Positions 35,046-44,172 are shown, numbered from the stretch's first letter. The stretch is DNA of 64,000 bases from Candidatus Gastranaerophilales bacterium (GCA_944325785.1 CALVBN010000007.1:1-64000); one strand, 5' to 3'. A program made the numbers and translations. Notes: generated by a model not told the origin, from the letters alone.

Positions 35046-36284
35046 ATGACAACATTAGGGGTTAATGGAATAGGTTCTTCATACTACACAGATCCGTATT
35101 TCTTGTATGCGCTCAACTCATACAATCCAAACTTTACGGGAGCGAATACTGCTTCAGCAGGTAGTGCAGTAACAGGAGCAGAAACAGCCACGGCGACTCA
35201 GCCGGCGTCCACAGCTCAGACCGCTAATCCGTCTTTTGAAGGAAACAGCGAAAAAAGCAGTTCTAATACCGGATTGATTGTTGCAGGTGTTGCCGGTACT
35301 GCAGGCTTGTTGTATGCGCTGAAAAGAGGCAACGGAAAAGGCATAAAAGCAGGTTTTAAAAATATCTGGAACGGTATTACCGGAAACAAGGCTGCTCAAG
35401 AAGCTACAGAAGCTGCTGCAAGTGTTTCCAACAAACTCCGTGCAGTGTTAGACAAAAACAATAACCTTGTATACACAATCCCGGGCAAGAATAAGGTTTT
35501 GAAAACTGAAGCAGAAATCCGCAAATATGCAGAAGATTACGGCATCAATATTAAACAGCTTCAAAAGTTTAATTCAGAAAACAGCAAATTATTGGGTTAT
35601 GAATTTAAGATTGATGGTAATACAGTAATAGTAAAAGACGGAAAAATTAATAAAATTTCCAATCATGAAGGCAAGGATATAACAACTACAATTGTAAACG
35701 CAATGGAAGGCGATGATCGTGTATTTTTAGACAGAATTAAAGAACATATTGCTAAGATTGAAAGCGGTGTAAGCGGTAATCAAAGCCTGTATAAAAATAT
35801 GAATAATATTAGGTACCAGACAAAAATAGGCGATGAAACGCTAACTGTTGAACGTAAATTAAAGTGGGGCACCAAAAAGGACGCCGAAGGAATCGACAGA
35901 GAAGCATTGGAAGTTACGTATGATCTCAAGGAATTAACTACGCCGGAAAGATTCGGTAAGGATTCGGAAGCTCTCAAAGCATATTTATACAACAATCCGG
36001 AAGCAAAACAGGTATTCCTGTCAGAAACTCTTAAGAAGGGTAAAATTCCGGAAGGTGTAAAGATAGAATCATTTGATTACAACTTCAGCAATGATATTCA
36101 GTGTAAATACAAGGACGGCAAGCTTGCGGGAATCGTAAAAGACGGCAAGTATTATGAAAAAGGTACAGATACCTGTGATGCCTTTCTTTATCTTAATGAG
36201 AAAAGCCTAAATGAGCGAATCAAAGAATTATACGACAAGCGTCAGTTAAAATATTTCCACAATGCAGTTTTTGTAGCTGCATAA
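35046..36284 (+). CDS. Hypothetical protein with N-terminal low-complexity head, 412 aa
   Basis: GAAAGGCGG precedes the ATG. The start includes NPNFTGANTASAG, then an Ala/Thr/Ser-rich linker, a hydrophobic glycine-rich segment (NTGLIVAGVAGTAGLLYAL, about 76-94) and 300 residues with repeated short beta hairpins such as EFKIDGNTVIVKDGKINKIS. There is no known domain. The low-complexity head and single span suggest an exported or surface protein of this lineage. A terminator follows at 36294-36321. Confidence 0.7.
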   Translation: MTTLGVNGIGSSYYTDPYFLYALNSYNPNFTGANTASAGSAVTGAETATATQPASTAQTANPSFEGNSEKSSSNTGLIVAGVAGTAGLLYALKRGNGKGIKAGFKNIWNGITGNKAAQEATEAAASVSNKLRAVLDKNNNLVYTIPGKNKVLKTEAEIRKYAEDYGINIKQLQKFNSENSKLLGYEFKIDGNTVIVKDGKINKISNHEGKDITTTIVNAMEGDDRVFLDRIKEHIAKIESGVSGNQSLYKNMNNIRYQTKIGDETLTVERKLKWGTKKDAEGIDREALEVTYDLKELTTPERFGKDSEALKAYLYNNPEAKQVFLSETLKKGKIPEGVKIESFDYNFSNDIQCKYKDGKLAGIVKDGKYYEKGTDTCDAFLYLNEKSLNERIKELYDKRQLKYFHNAVFVAA

Positions 36285-36293
36285 GATGTAAGA

Positions 36294-36321
36294 AACCCCT
36301 TGATTTAAACGTCAAGGGGTT
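36294..36321 (+). terminator. Terminator after the 412-aa gene
   Basis: Stem aaccccttga/tcaaggggtt, followed by aattatttg. The T run is short. Confidence 0.75.
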
Positions 36322-36374
36322 AATTATTTGTATCGGTATCAAAATAATGCCTCCAGTTATGATATAATCACTCT

Positions 36375-37019
36375 ATGAAAAAGTTTTTGCTATCGCTTCT
36401 GGATTTAATCTATCGTAAAAAATGCTACTTCTGCAATTCTTCCAAATATTCGCTGAAAATGTGTCCGGATTGCTATGAAGAGCTTGTGTTTAACAGTATT
36501 AACCCGGAGAGAATAATTGAAGGCGTAAATGTTTATGTCTGCGGAGTTTATGAAAAAAAACTGCAGAAACTTATTAGGGGGCTTAAATATCACAGGCAGA
36601 AAGAACTTGCGTATTATCTTGCTGAATTTATGTATGAATATTTCGCCAAATTAAATGATACAAGAGATTTTCAAGTGATTGCGGTTCCTCTGCATAAGAA
36701 TAGAATTAAGAAACGCAAATACAATCATATGGAGCTTGTTGCAGAAGAATTCTGCAGGCTTGCAAATTTGGAGCCGAATTTTGAGTTAATAAAAAGAGTC
36801 AAAGACACAAGACCGCAGTACAAGCTTAGCAGAAAGGAAAGATTAGCCAATCTTTCCGATGCGTTTGAAGCTGATACAGCCAAAGATTTGCATAAGCCCG
36901 TGCTTATTCTTGATGACATATGCACGACAGGCGCGACTTTTGAAGAGATGATAAAAACATTGAGAAACTGCGGTATAAATGAGATAGTATGTATGGCATC
37001 TTCCTCGCCGGTATGTTAA
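36375..37019 (+). CDS. comF: ComF-family phosphoribosyltransferase-like protein
   Basis: A 214-residue ComF relative: N-terminal zinc ribbon (CYFCNSSKYSLKMCPDC), then a phosphoribosyltransferase fold with the PRPP loop VLILDDICTTGAT. ComF supports DNA uptake in competent bacteria, but its biochemical role is unclear. TATAAT (36363-36368) lies six bases before the ATG and no Shine-Dalgarno is present, so the mRNA is probably leaderless. The SIS gene follows after 26 bp. Confidence 0.9.
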   Translation: MKKFLLSLLDLIYRKKCYFCNSSKYSLKMCPDCYEELVFNSINPERIIEGVNVYVCGVYEKKLQKLIRGLKYHRQKELAYYLAEFMYEYFAKLNDTRDFQVIAVPLHKNRIKKRKYNHMELVAEEFCRLANLEPNFELIKRVKDTRPQYKLSRKERLANLSDAFEADTAKDLHKPVLILDDICTTGATFEEMIKTLRNCGINEIVCMASSSPVC

Positions 37020-37045
37020 AATAAGAATACAGATAGGAGAGCTAA

Positions 37046-38125
37046 GTGTTCGGAAAACAAAATAAAACAAATATGGAGTTAGAAATTGCAGAGCAGACAA
37101 AAATAATTCCATATATTCTAATGAAATATATAGACCCCGTAAACGGCGAAATAAAAATAGATTTGCCTCAAAATATTACCAAAATAGTTCTGGTGGCAAG
37201 CGGTTCTTCTTATCATTGCGCAAGATTTGCGGTAGATTTGATTGAAAAAATGTCAAGGATAGAATCCAGAGCAATTTATTCCAGCGAATTTCTGCTTAAA
37301 AATGTTATTCCGCATGACGATAATACGCTCTATATCTTTATTACTCAGTCCGGTGAAACCAGCGATACACTTAAATCTGTAGAAAAAGTTAAATCATACC
37401 CGTCGCTTCCCACACTTTGTATTACAAACAATGAAGCTTCCGCTATCTGGAATATGTGTGATTATAAAGTTGCCTGCCATGCAGGAGCAGAACACGGCAT
37501 TGCGGCGACAAAATCGTTCACATCGCAGATGCTCTGCCTAATATTGATTTCTCTAAAACTTATAGAAAATGTTCATGATGAAGGTATAACAAGGTTTTAT
37601 AAAAAATCACTTTTCAGCCTTCCGGCAGTTGTAGAAAAAGCGCTTGCTAAAAGGCAGGAGATTAAAAAGCTGGCAAAAATTTTATCTAAATCTGATCCGG
37701 TAGTAATAACCGCAGACGGAATTTCATATTCTCTGGCAAAAGAAGCTGCTCTAAAAATCAAAGAAACTTCATACAAGAATATAAGTGCAGCCATTTTAGG
37801 CGAATTCATGCACGGGCATGTTGCGGTGTTAAACAATAAAAAATCTCTGCTTGTGTATATAACAGTCAATGAGATTTCTCCGCGCTCTATTAATAACTTG
37901 AATAAAATCCAAACTGATTATAAGCCGGAGATGATAGTCATCGGTCCCTGCTCCGGAGAAATAATACCGGATTATAACATTAATATTGAATGTGAAAACG
38001 AAATCCAGCAGATGTTTGCAAATGTTGTAATTTCGCAGCAGCTGGCTTTAGAAACCGCATTAAAACTAAAAAGGAATGTCGACAGCCCCAAAGGACTCCA
38101 AAAAGTCGTAAAAGACAAGATTTAG
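37046..38125 (+). CDS. Double SIS-domain isomerase (GlmS C-terminal-like)
   Basis: A 359-residue protein with two sugar-isomerase domains. It shows VLVASGSSYHCARFAVDL, FITQSGETSDTLKSV, SFTSQMLCL, GEFMHGHVAVL and the ending NVDSPKGLQKVVKDKI, all matching the isomerase half of GlmS/FrlB/AgaS. The N-terminal glutaminase of GlmS is absent, so it more likely acts as an ammonia-using or deaminating sugar-phosphate isomerase. Start GTG 37046, with AGGAGAG upstream. The downstream gap begins with a G9 run at 38130-38138. Confidence 0.88.
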   Translation: MFGKQNKTNMELEIAEQTKIIPYILMKYIDPVNGEIKIDLPQNITKIVLVASGSSYHCARFAVDLIEKMSRIESRAIYSSEFLLKNVIPHDDNTLYIFITQSGETSDTLKSVEKVKSYPSLPTLCITNNEASAIWNMCDYKVACHAGAEHGIAATKSFTSQMLCLILISLKLIENVHDEGITRFYKKSLFSLPAVVEKALAKRQEIKKLAKILSKSDPVVITADGISYSLAKEAALKIKETSYKNISAAILGEFMHGHVAVLNNKKSLLVYITVNEISPRSINNLNKIQTDYKPEMIVIGPCSGEIIPDYNINIECENEIQQMFANVVISQQLALETALKLKRNVDSPKGLQKVVKDKI

Positions 38126-38175
38126 CGGAGGGGGGGGGAGTGTGAATGTGGCAGAGATGATGAATGGAAGGCTGA

Positions 38176-38283
38176 GTGACTAGTGAGTAGTGAATAGTGG
38201 TATTAAAAATAATCCAAGTAAACAAGGCTCAATTAAAGAAATTCTATAACCGCGGCTCACGATTCACGATTCACGGCTCACGA
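38176..38283. repeat. 108-bp heptamer-armed palindromic element
   Basis: Left arm gtgacta-gtgagta-gtgaata-gtgg (38176-38200), right arm ctcacga-ttcacga-ttcacgg-ctcacga (38256-38283). The interior is AT-rich and partly palindromic, and is duplicated once more at 38284-38364 with the arm actcacga. The length matches the element at 50906-51012, whose interior is similar in the opposite orientation. Confidence 0.7.
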
Positions 38284-38385
38284 AAAATAATCCAAATAAA
38301 CAAAGTATAATTAAAGAAATTCTATAACCACGACTCACGAACCACTATTCACCCAGCGCCCAATGGCTTCCGCCCGAACCAATCT

Positions 38386-38628
38386 CTAAGCCTCTTTGAT
38401 TTCTTTCTTCTGGTACCTTGCAGATTTAGCATTAACCGCATAGCACGCAGAATAGAGCTTTTGTGACAGCATGAACATATTGCGCTGAATAGCTGCTACA
38501 TCGTTCATTGCCTCAAGCATTTTGTTCGGATCAACCATTGATTCCATTGCGTCATGGTTATCAACTTTTTCATCTGCATATTTTTTTACAAGCAATTTGT
38601 CAATATAATCTCTCGCGCCGACTGCCAT
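38386..38628 (-). CDS. Hypothetical protein, 80 aa
   Basis: A small, helical, charged protein: ARDYIDKLLVKKYADEKVD near the start and AIQRNMFMLSQKLYSACYAVNAK in the middle. AGGAGA precedes the ATG. There is no membrane span. The upstream region, between the hsp20 terminator and the ATG, contains a sequence ccccgattg that weakly resembles a sigma-28 -10 box. Function unknown. Confidence 0.68.
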   Translation of the reverse strand: MAVGARDYIDKLLVKKYADEKVDNHDAMESMVDPNKMLEAMNDVAAIQRNMFMLSQKLYSACYAVNAKSARYQKKEIKEA

Positions 38629-38715
38629 AATAATTCTCCTAATAATGTATCCCTTTATATATATAAAAACAATCGGGGATGAAAAATTGACTTTTTTGTA
38701 ACAAATGTAACAAAA

Positions 38716-38748
38716 AAGAATGCGGGAATTTTATATTCCCGCATTCTT
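38716..38748 (-). terminator. Terminator after the hsp20 gene
   Basis: Perfect 14-bp stem aagaatgcgggaat/attcccgcattctt, followed on the minus strand by a T run. It separates the Hsp20 gene from the 80-aa gene. Confidence 0.88.
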
Positions 38749-38780
38749 CAAAAAAGATTCTAAACGCAGAGTCCTAAACT

Positions 38781-39284
38781 TTATTCCTCAAACGGGAGTG
38801 TAATAATATATTTATTCCCTTTTTTCTCTTTAGTCATCTTGTCTGCGTTGACATTTTCGTCAAGATAAAAAGCCTGCGAAAAATTCATAATTCTTTCACC
38901 GTGCCGTCCGCTTTTTTCGACTTCGCCGGATACTGTAATAATATTGTCATTCAATTTTACATTAACATTTTTATCATCACCGCCGAGAGGTTTTAAGTCA
39001 ACAATAACTTTGTATTCATCGGATTCTTTTACGAGATTAACGAGCATCGGCGCCATTTTAGGCTCAAACGGATTTTCCATCATCTTTTCTTCAAACTTAT
39101 GGAATTTCTTTTCTTGATGACGCATCATTTTTTCCATTTTTCTTATTTGATAATCCGGATTCATCATTCTGTTCATGGTCATATCTACCGCAAAATAGAA
39201 TGCCAGAAATGCACCTAAGAATGTTGCCAGAATAATTCCCAAAAGCTTGAGCCACGGATGATGATTTCTTTCTTCTTCTAACAT
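38781..39284 (-). CDS. Membrane-anchored Hsp20/alpha-crystallin protein
   Basis: A 167-residue protein with an N-terminal span (LLGIILATFLGAFLAFYFAV), a charged Met/Lys-rich linker and a C-terminal alpha-crystallin beta fold (YKVIVDLKPLGG...KLNDNIITVSGEVE, then YIITLPFEE). Small heat-shock proteins bind unfolding clients; here it would do so at the inner membrane. ATG 39284 is chosen for GGAAAGGAG six bases upstream. The anchor is unusual because most Hsp20s are soluble. Confidence 0.85.
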   Translation of the reverse strand: MLEEERNHHPWLKLLGIILATFLGAFLAFYFAVDMTMNRMMNPDYQIRKMEKMMRHQEKKFHKFEEKMMENPFEPKMAPMLVNLVKESDEYKVIVDLKPLGGDDKNVNVKLNDNIITVSGEVEKSGRHGERIMNFSQAFYLDENVNADKMTKEKKGNKYIITLPFEE

Positions 39285-39550
39285 AAAACGCTCCTTTCCT
39301 GCCGGCAAATCAGCCGGTTTAATTTATTTTTCAATTAACATTCGGCTAACCGCCTTCAATTTATTTACCTTATTATAGTCCTTAAAACAATTATGCAACA
39401 GGGTAAATTCCATACAAAAAAATTACCCTGCATGGCAATTCAAATTCTCGTTTGACGGTTGTATTCCGCCTTTCAGAAGCTCATATACCCTGTTGATTTT
39501 CATAAGTTATATTTTGTAGTAATATAAAGAAAAGTAAAGAAAGGGCGTTT

Positions 39551-40876
39551 ATGAAAAAATCGTTAGTAAAATATCCGTTTTTGACCGAAGATGTTGAGAT
39601 TTATGAACAGGATAACGGGCATAAAATAGTTCTTGCTCACAAAGAAGGCGGTATGGTAAGCGTTTCTTCATGGGTAAAAACCGGCTCAATTAACGAGAAT
39701 GATAAAAATAACGGTATTTCGCACTTTCTGGAACACTTGATGTTTAAAGGCACACATAAGCATAAAGCCGGCGAGTTTGACAGAATTCTTGAGGCAAAAG
39801 GCGCGATAGTTAACGCTGCAACCTGGAAGGATTATACCTTCTACTACGTAACCCTTCCAAAGGGCGAAAATAATGAAAATTTTTATACGGCGATTGATTT
39901 GCACGCCGATATGATGACGGATCCGGTAATTCCGGATTACGAAATGGGCGCGCCGTTTGATGTGAATGACAAAAATGTGACCGACAAACGCGAGCGCCAC
40001 GTTGTTATTGAAGAAATCAGAATGCGCAAAGACCAGCCATGGACAAAAGTCTATAACGCTGTTAATAATGCTATGTACACTAATCATCCGTATAAAAGAG
40101 ATGTTATCGGCACGCCGGAAATTATTTCACAGGTTTCGCAAGAAGAAGTAATGAATTATTACAGAACCTTCTATTCGCCTAAAAATGTGACAACTATTAT
40201 TGCGGGCGATTTTGACTCAAATGATGTTTTGAAAAGAGTCGTCAAAGCTTTTAATTGGGGCGAAAGACCGGAAGCTCCGGAGCGTAATATTCTGCCGGAT
40301 AAACCCGTAGAACATCAAGTCTATGTAGAAAACGAAGCGCATATTAACTCTTCATTTATGATGTTCGGATTCTTAGGCGCTCCCGCAAGAGATTTGAGAA
40401 ACACCATTGCGCTTGAAATGCTGGCAATAATTCTCGGCGAAGGCACAAGCTCACGATTGTATATTAATTTGATTGAAAACCAAAAAGAACACATCTTTAA
40501 TATGATTGACGCCGAACACTACCTGTTCCGCGACGGAAGCAACTTCTTTGTACAGGCAAACTTTAATCCGGAATACAAAGAACAGGCGATTGAACTTGTT
40601 AAATCCGAAATAGAAAAACTTAAACAAGGTATAACAGAAAGAGAATTAAATAAGGCTAAAAAGAAATTAAAATCTCGTTTTGCCTGCGAAGCCGAAACAG
40701 TTTCCGATATAGGCGAGGCAATCGGTTACTATATGACCGTTTGCGATGATTTGGCTCTTGCTGAAGAATATATTCCTATATGCGAAGCAATGACAGAACA
40801 GGATTTGATTGATACCGCAAAGAAATATCTCGATTTAAACCACACGGCAATTTCCGTATTAAGCCCGCAGGGGTAA
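39551..40876 (+). CDS. M16-family zinc peptidase
   Basis: A 441-residue pitrilysin-type protease. The inverted zinc motif HFLEH has His58, Glu61 and His62, with the distal Glu in the IEEIRMRKDQP region. The second half (from about 230) forms the usual non-catalytic M16 domain. There is no signal peptide. Such enzymes degrade small peptides or process signal sequences. AAAGGGCG precedes the ATG. Confidence 0.93.
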   Translation: MKKSLVKYPFLTEDVEIYEQDNGHKIVLAHKEGGMVSVSSWVKTGSINENDKNNGISHFLEHLMFKGTHKHKAGEFDRILEAKGAIVNAATWKDYTFYYVTLPKGENNENFYTAIDLHADMMTDPVIPDYEMGAPFDVNDKNVTDKRERHVVIEEIRMRKDQPWTKVYNAVNNAMYTNHPYKRDVIGTPEIISQVSQEEVMNYYRTFYSPKNVTTIIAGDFDSNDVLKRVVKAFNWGERPEAPERNILPDKPVEHQVYVENEAHINSSFMMFGFLGAPARDLRNTIALEMLAIILGEGTSSRLYINLIENQKEHIFNMIDAEHYLFRDGSNFFVQANFNPEYKEQAIELVKSEIEKLKQGITERELNKAKKKLKSRFACEAETVSDIGEAIGYYMTVCDDLALAEEYIPICEAMTEQDLIDTAKKYLDLNHTAISVLSPQG

Positions 40877-40946
40877 AGGGGTAAATGGGCAAAGGGGTAA
40901 AGAGATAAATGGAATAAAAAGGAGTTAGAAAATATTTGAAAAATAA

Positions 40947-40972
40947 AAGAGCTGAATTTTTGTTCAGCTCTT
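40947..40972. terminator. Bidirectional terminator between M16 peptidase and ftsZ
   Basis: Stem aagagctgaa/ttcagctctt with loop tttttg, A/T tracts on both sides, serving convergent genes. Confidence 0.8.
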
Positions 40973-41001
40973 AAAATTTTACACAACCTTAACCTTCACA
41001 C

Positions 41002-42174
41002 TTATTTTCTCAAGAAATCTGGAATTTGGATATCTGAGAATGAAGACATTGTAGGAGCTTTTGGCTGTTGTGTGCTGTTAAAAGCTCCGGAGAAGAATTC
41101 AGCCGCGCTTATTGAACGGTTTTCAACCTTTTGTTCAACAGGTATTTGAGATTTAAGCTCAAAGCCTGTAGCGATAACTGTAATCTGAATTTCTCCCTGT
41201 ATATTATCATCAACAACAGCACCGATGATAACTCTGGCATCATCCAGAACTGCGTCGTTAATAATGTTTGTAGCATCAGTAACTTCGTGAAGCGTCATAT
41301 CCGGTCCGCCTGTGATGTTAACAATAACACCGGAAGCACCATTGATAGATGTTTCAAGAAGCTGAGAGTTAATAGCAATCTTAGCTGCTTCAATAGCTCT
41401 GCCTTCGCCGGTACCGCGTCCGATACCCATCAGAGCTGAGCCGGAAGCTGCCATTACACTCTTAACGTCAGCAAAGTCAACGTTAATTAAACCAGGAATA
41501 GTAATGATATCAGAGATACCTTGAACACCTCTTAAAAGAACTTCATCAACAACGATGAATGATTCTTGAAGTGAAACTCTTCTATCAACTACGTCTAATA
41601 ATTTATCATTAGGAATAACAATCAGCGCATCAACAGATTCTCTGAGTTTTTCCAAACCTTGCTGAGCTTGATTAGCTCTTCTTTTTCCTTCAAAAGAGAA
41701 AGGTTTTGTTACAACACCGATTGTAAGTATGCCTAAATCTTTAGCAATCTTAGCAACAACCGGAGCCGCACCTGTACCTGTACCGCCTCCCATACCTGCG
41801 GTAACGAATACCATATCAGCGCCTTCAATAGCACTTGTAATCTCCTGCTGTGCTTCTTCAGCTGCTTTTTCGCCAACTTGAGGCTCTCCGCCGGCGCCGA
41901 GTCCGTTTGTTAATTTAGCACCGAGCTGAATTTTATTTTTACAAGCAGAATAATTTAATACCTGTAAGTCGGTATTCATAAGCCAGAATTCAACACCTGT
42001 CAAACCTGATTTAATCATTCTGTTAACAGCATTACCGCCGCCGCCGCCGACACCGATTACCTTGATTTTAGCAGGGTTAACGCCTGGTGCTGGCTGAGGC
42101 TGATTCATATTATCTGATGATTGAATATTTTCAACATCTTTTCTTCCAAAAATATCCGGTCCTAAATTGTCCAC
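41002..42174 (-). CDS. ftsZ: Cell division protein FtsZ
   Basis: A 390-residue tubulin-like GTPase that forms the division ring. The nucleotide loop reads [15 protein letters not shown], the tubulin signature [11 protein letters not shown], and the T7 loop and core are complete. The C-terminal tail ends PDFLRK, the conserved peptide that binds FtsA/ZipA/SepF-type partners. There is no ftsA or mur cluster nearby, and ftsZ appears monocistronic. Confidence 0.97.
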   Translation of the reverse strand: MDNLGPDIFGRKDVENIQSSDNMNQPQPAPGVNPAKIKVIGVGGGGGNAVNRMIKSGLTGVEFWLMNTDLQVLNYSACKNKIQLGAKLTNGLGAGGEPQVGEKAAEEAQQEITSAIEGADMVFVTAGMGGGTGTGAAPVVAKIAKDLGILTIGVVTKPFSFEGKRRANQAQQGLEKLRESVDALIVIPNDKLLDVVDRRVSLQESFIVVDEVLLRGVQGISDIITIPGLINVDFADVKSVMAASGSALMGIGRGTGEGRAIEAAKIAINSQLLETSINGASGVIVNITGGPDMTLHEVTDATNIINDAVLDDARVIIGAVVDDNIQGEIQITVIATGFELKSQIPVEQKVENRSISAAEFFSGAFNSTQQPKAPTMSSFSDIQIPDFLRK

Positions 42175-42354
42175 AATTATTCCTCTTTTTTCAAATCTCT
42201 ATACTATACCACTATATTAACATACTATTTTAAATAGATTCAAATGTAAAGTTTTAAAACGCAAATTTAATATAAGTTTACATGATAAAAGCATGTATTT
42301 ATGGGGGTTTGAGCAGCTTTTTGTAAATAATTGTAACGATATCAATAAAAAAGC

Positions 42355-42381
42355 TAAAGTTTTTCAAAAATGTGCCGATAA
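42355..42381 (+). promoter_or_regulatory. Perfect sigma-28 (FliA)-type promoter
   Basis: TAAAGTTT (42355-42362), an 11-nt spacer, GCCGATAA (42374-42381), an exact match to the sigma-28 consensus. Flanks tgtaaataattgtaa upstream and tgtaagcaaaa downstream are shared with the promoter at 9365. Confidence 0.82.
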
Positions 42382-42496
42382 CATATCTGTAAGCAAAAGG
42401 AAAAAGCAAAAGAAAAAATCGTGTATACAAAAGGGGCTGGTGAAAAGAACCGGCGGACGGAAAAACATTTGCCCCCGGCTGTTGATTGAGAGGTAT

Positions 42497-42673
42497 ATGA
42501 TGGACGAACATGAAGCACTAATTGAATACTCAGAGATGACAACATTTGATTTCAATTCCAAAGAGTATCAAGAAATCAGAAGGGATTACACAGAATGCAG
42601 GGATACTGTATCAAGATTTGTCTGGCTGGTAAAGAATTTCTTCAGCCGTGCAAATACCGCAGAAAATTATTAA
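42497..42673 (+). CDS. Small protein, 58 aa, sigma-28-type promoter
   Basis: Starts MMDEHEALIEYSEMTTFDF and ends in a Phe-rich helix (VSRFVWLVKNFFSRANTAEN). GAGAGG lies a few bases before the ATG. A longer in-frame start is excluded because it would lie upstream of or inside the sigma-28 promoter. The protein is acidic at the front and basic at the end, without a signal peptide. The next gene follows after 9 bp, so both belong to one transcript. Confidence 0.68.
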   Translation: MMDEHEALIEYSEMTTFDFNSKEYQEIRRDYTECRDTVSRFVWLVKNFFSRANTAENY

Positions 42674-42682
42674 GGAGTAACA

Positions 42683-42976
42683 ATGAGCAAAAAAGAATAT
42701 TTGAATAAATGTTTTTCGCCGAATTGGATAGAAATCGATTTGGACGAAATATCAGCGCAAACAGCAAAGGAGGTCAGTAATTCATCGGACTTAGACGTCC
42801 AAAAGACACAGGAACAGTATAATAAGGAGGTACGCCTAGAGAGCAGACGACGTAAAGACTTAAATACATTATTAAAAGAATTAGATGAAATTAAACAGAG
42901 TATTGAAAGGGCTGCCGAGAAGCAGCACCGATTGGCGAATCTTATGAGTTTCTATACCGGTGAATTTGCAAAATAG
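42683..42976 (+). CDS. Small coiled-coil protein, 97 aa
   Basis: AAGGAGTAAC precedes the ATG. The N-terminal 35 residues (KCFSPNWIEIDLDEISAQT) are polar; the rest is a charged coiled coil (RRRKDLNTLLKELDEIKQSIERAAEK). It resembles chaperone-like or export-helper small proteins of motility systems, but only in style. A terminator follows, so it ends the sigma-28-type operon begun at 42355. Confidence 0.7.
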   Translation: MSKKEYLNKCFSPNWIEIDLDEISAQTAKEVSNSSDLDVQKTQEQYNKEVRLESRRRKDLNTLLKELDEIKQSIERAAEKQHRLANLMSFYTGEFAK

Positions 42977-43002
42977 ACCGTAAGATAGCCAAAAACGAGA
43001 TA

Positions 43003-43038
43003 AAAAAAGGCGGTAGTTATGAGATACCGCCTTTTTAG
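43003..43038 (+). terminator. Terminator of the sigma-28-type operon
   Basis: Stem aaaaggcggta/taccgcctttt with loop gttatgaga and T tail. Confidence 0.9.
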
Positions 43039-43085
43039 TATGTTTTTATAAATTATTTTTTTATTCAAACTTATTCTCTTGAAAA

Positions 43086-43787
43086 CTATTGATAAATAAC
43101 TTTCATATTATTATCAAAAACAGAACCTGCGCAGTATAACCCTCCAGAAACTTTATTTTCATTACAAGCAGCCCTATCTTCATCACTTTCATAAGTAATT
43201 GTTTCAGAATTCAGTAGCCAAGAATATGTTTTCCCGCAGCATGGAATTACAGAACCGCCTTTATCAATAGTAAATGTAAATATATCTTTACCATATTTAT
43301 TTGGTCCTGCTTTCTGACCGTTTATATCAACCTCTGTCAAGGTTAAGAAGTTTCCTTTAAAACTTCCTTTTTTATCATATATAAATCCAGCCCAGCGTCC
43401 CTTCAGAGCAATGTCTATATTACCAAAATGAAAAATAGTAGTGCCAAATGAAGATGCTGCATTGGATTCATATAAACCAGATTCAAAATATTCACGTTCA
43501 TCATAAGAACTTCCACTTATATAATTTATAAGCTTATCTGCGTAACATTGTGCAACTGGAAGCGTATCAGTACCATCGCATAATTTGCTCAAATCAGTAG
43601 CATCTTCGTCATGCAATATTTGTTCATTAGCATTTTCCAGTGTTGAAACAACTTTGGCTAATGTGGGACCAATTTTAGCCGTCCCTGCATTTTGTACCAG
43701 AGCCGGCGCTGTAAGCGCAGCAACTACGCCGATGATACCTAAAGTAATCAATACTTCTGCCAACGTAAATCCAAATTTTTTCATCAT
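43086..43787 (-). CDS. Prepilin-like protein A (type IV pilin/pseudopilin N-terminus)
   Basis: A 233-residue protein that begins MMKKFG, cleaved before FTLAEVLITLGIIGVVAAL, the class III signal with Glu+5 of type IV pilins. The first 65 residues are almost the same as in genes B and C. The middle (about 70-150) differs, and later blocks return: a DINGQKAGPN segment, GKDIF.F.ID and the CAGSVFDNNMKVIYQ end. There are several cysteines (for example PCCGKTYSW). It probably forms a surface fibre or pseudopilus. A palindromic operator lies at 43826-43851. Confidence 0.85.
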   Translation of the reverse strand: MMKKFGFTLAEVLITLGIIGVVAALTAPALVQNAGTAKIGPTLAKVVSTLENANEQILHDEDATDLSKLCDGTDTLPVAQCYADKLINYISGSSYDEREYFESGLYESNAASSFGTTIFHFGNIDIALKGRWAGFIYDKKGSFKGNFLTLTEVDINGQKAGPNKYGKDIFTFTIDKGGSVIPCCGKTYSWLLNSETITYESDEDRAACNENKVSGGLYCAGSVFDNNMKVIYQ

Positions 43788-43825
43788 ATTAAAAACTCTC
43801 CTAATATAAAAGATGTTAAATTATA

Positions 43826-43851
43826 TGTAACATAATACATATTGAGTTACA
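43826..43851 (-). promoter_or_regulatory. Palindromic operator of prepilin gene A
   Basis: tgtaacataatacatattgagttaca: two 6-bp half sites, TGTAAC and GTTACA, 14 bp apart, with a symmetric AT core. The same layout precedes genes B and C. The core promoter seen at B and C is missing here and a GC-rich repeat occupies that place. Confidence 0.75.
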
Positions 43852-43863
43852 TTGGACTTGCTT

Positions 43864-43905
43864 TTCTCCCCCGCCCCTTGAGGGCGGGGGCTGTGGGGAG
43901 GGGTT
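43864..43905. repeat. GC-rich palindromic repeat (REP-like)
   Basis: cccccgccc-cttga-gggcggggg followed by ctgtggggagggg. Similar elements lie in prmA (6400-6434, inverted) and, more diverged, at 55184-55227. It stands out from the AT-rich surroundings. Confidence 0.7.
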
Positions 43906-44081
43906 TTATGAAGTGGTAAAAAATTTTTTGAATAATTAAAAAAGGATATAATTCATAAAATCACGATAAATATTGAAAGACAAGCTATTTTTGCATAATC
44001 TTAGAAATATCGCCCCTGCTCCTTCTCATCCGCCCAGGGAGGGAGTTTGCGCCATATTTTATGCTAAATTTTAAATTTAAG

Positions 44082-44144
44082 TTGCAAAACCCTTGTAAAA
44101 TATGGTATTATGGGCTTATGTAACTCAATATGTATTGTGTTACA
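44082..44144 (+). promoter_or_regulatory. Promoter and operator of prepilin gene B
   Basis: TTGCAA (44082-44087), 18-bp spacer, TATTAT (44106-44111), then the operator tgtaactcaatatgtattgtgttaca (44119-44144) placed just after the expected transcription start. The whole block, including aaacccttgtaaaatatgg, is nearly the same in front of gene C. Binding after +1 suggests repression. Confidence 0.75.
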
Positions 44145-44172
44145 TTAGAAAATTAAATAGGAGAGCAAGAAT

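Noticed and set aside
38640..38690. Sigma-28-like promoter for the 80-aa gene
   Set aside because: ccccgattg resembles the -10, but the matching -35 is poor, so it was not called.
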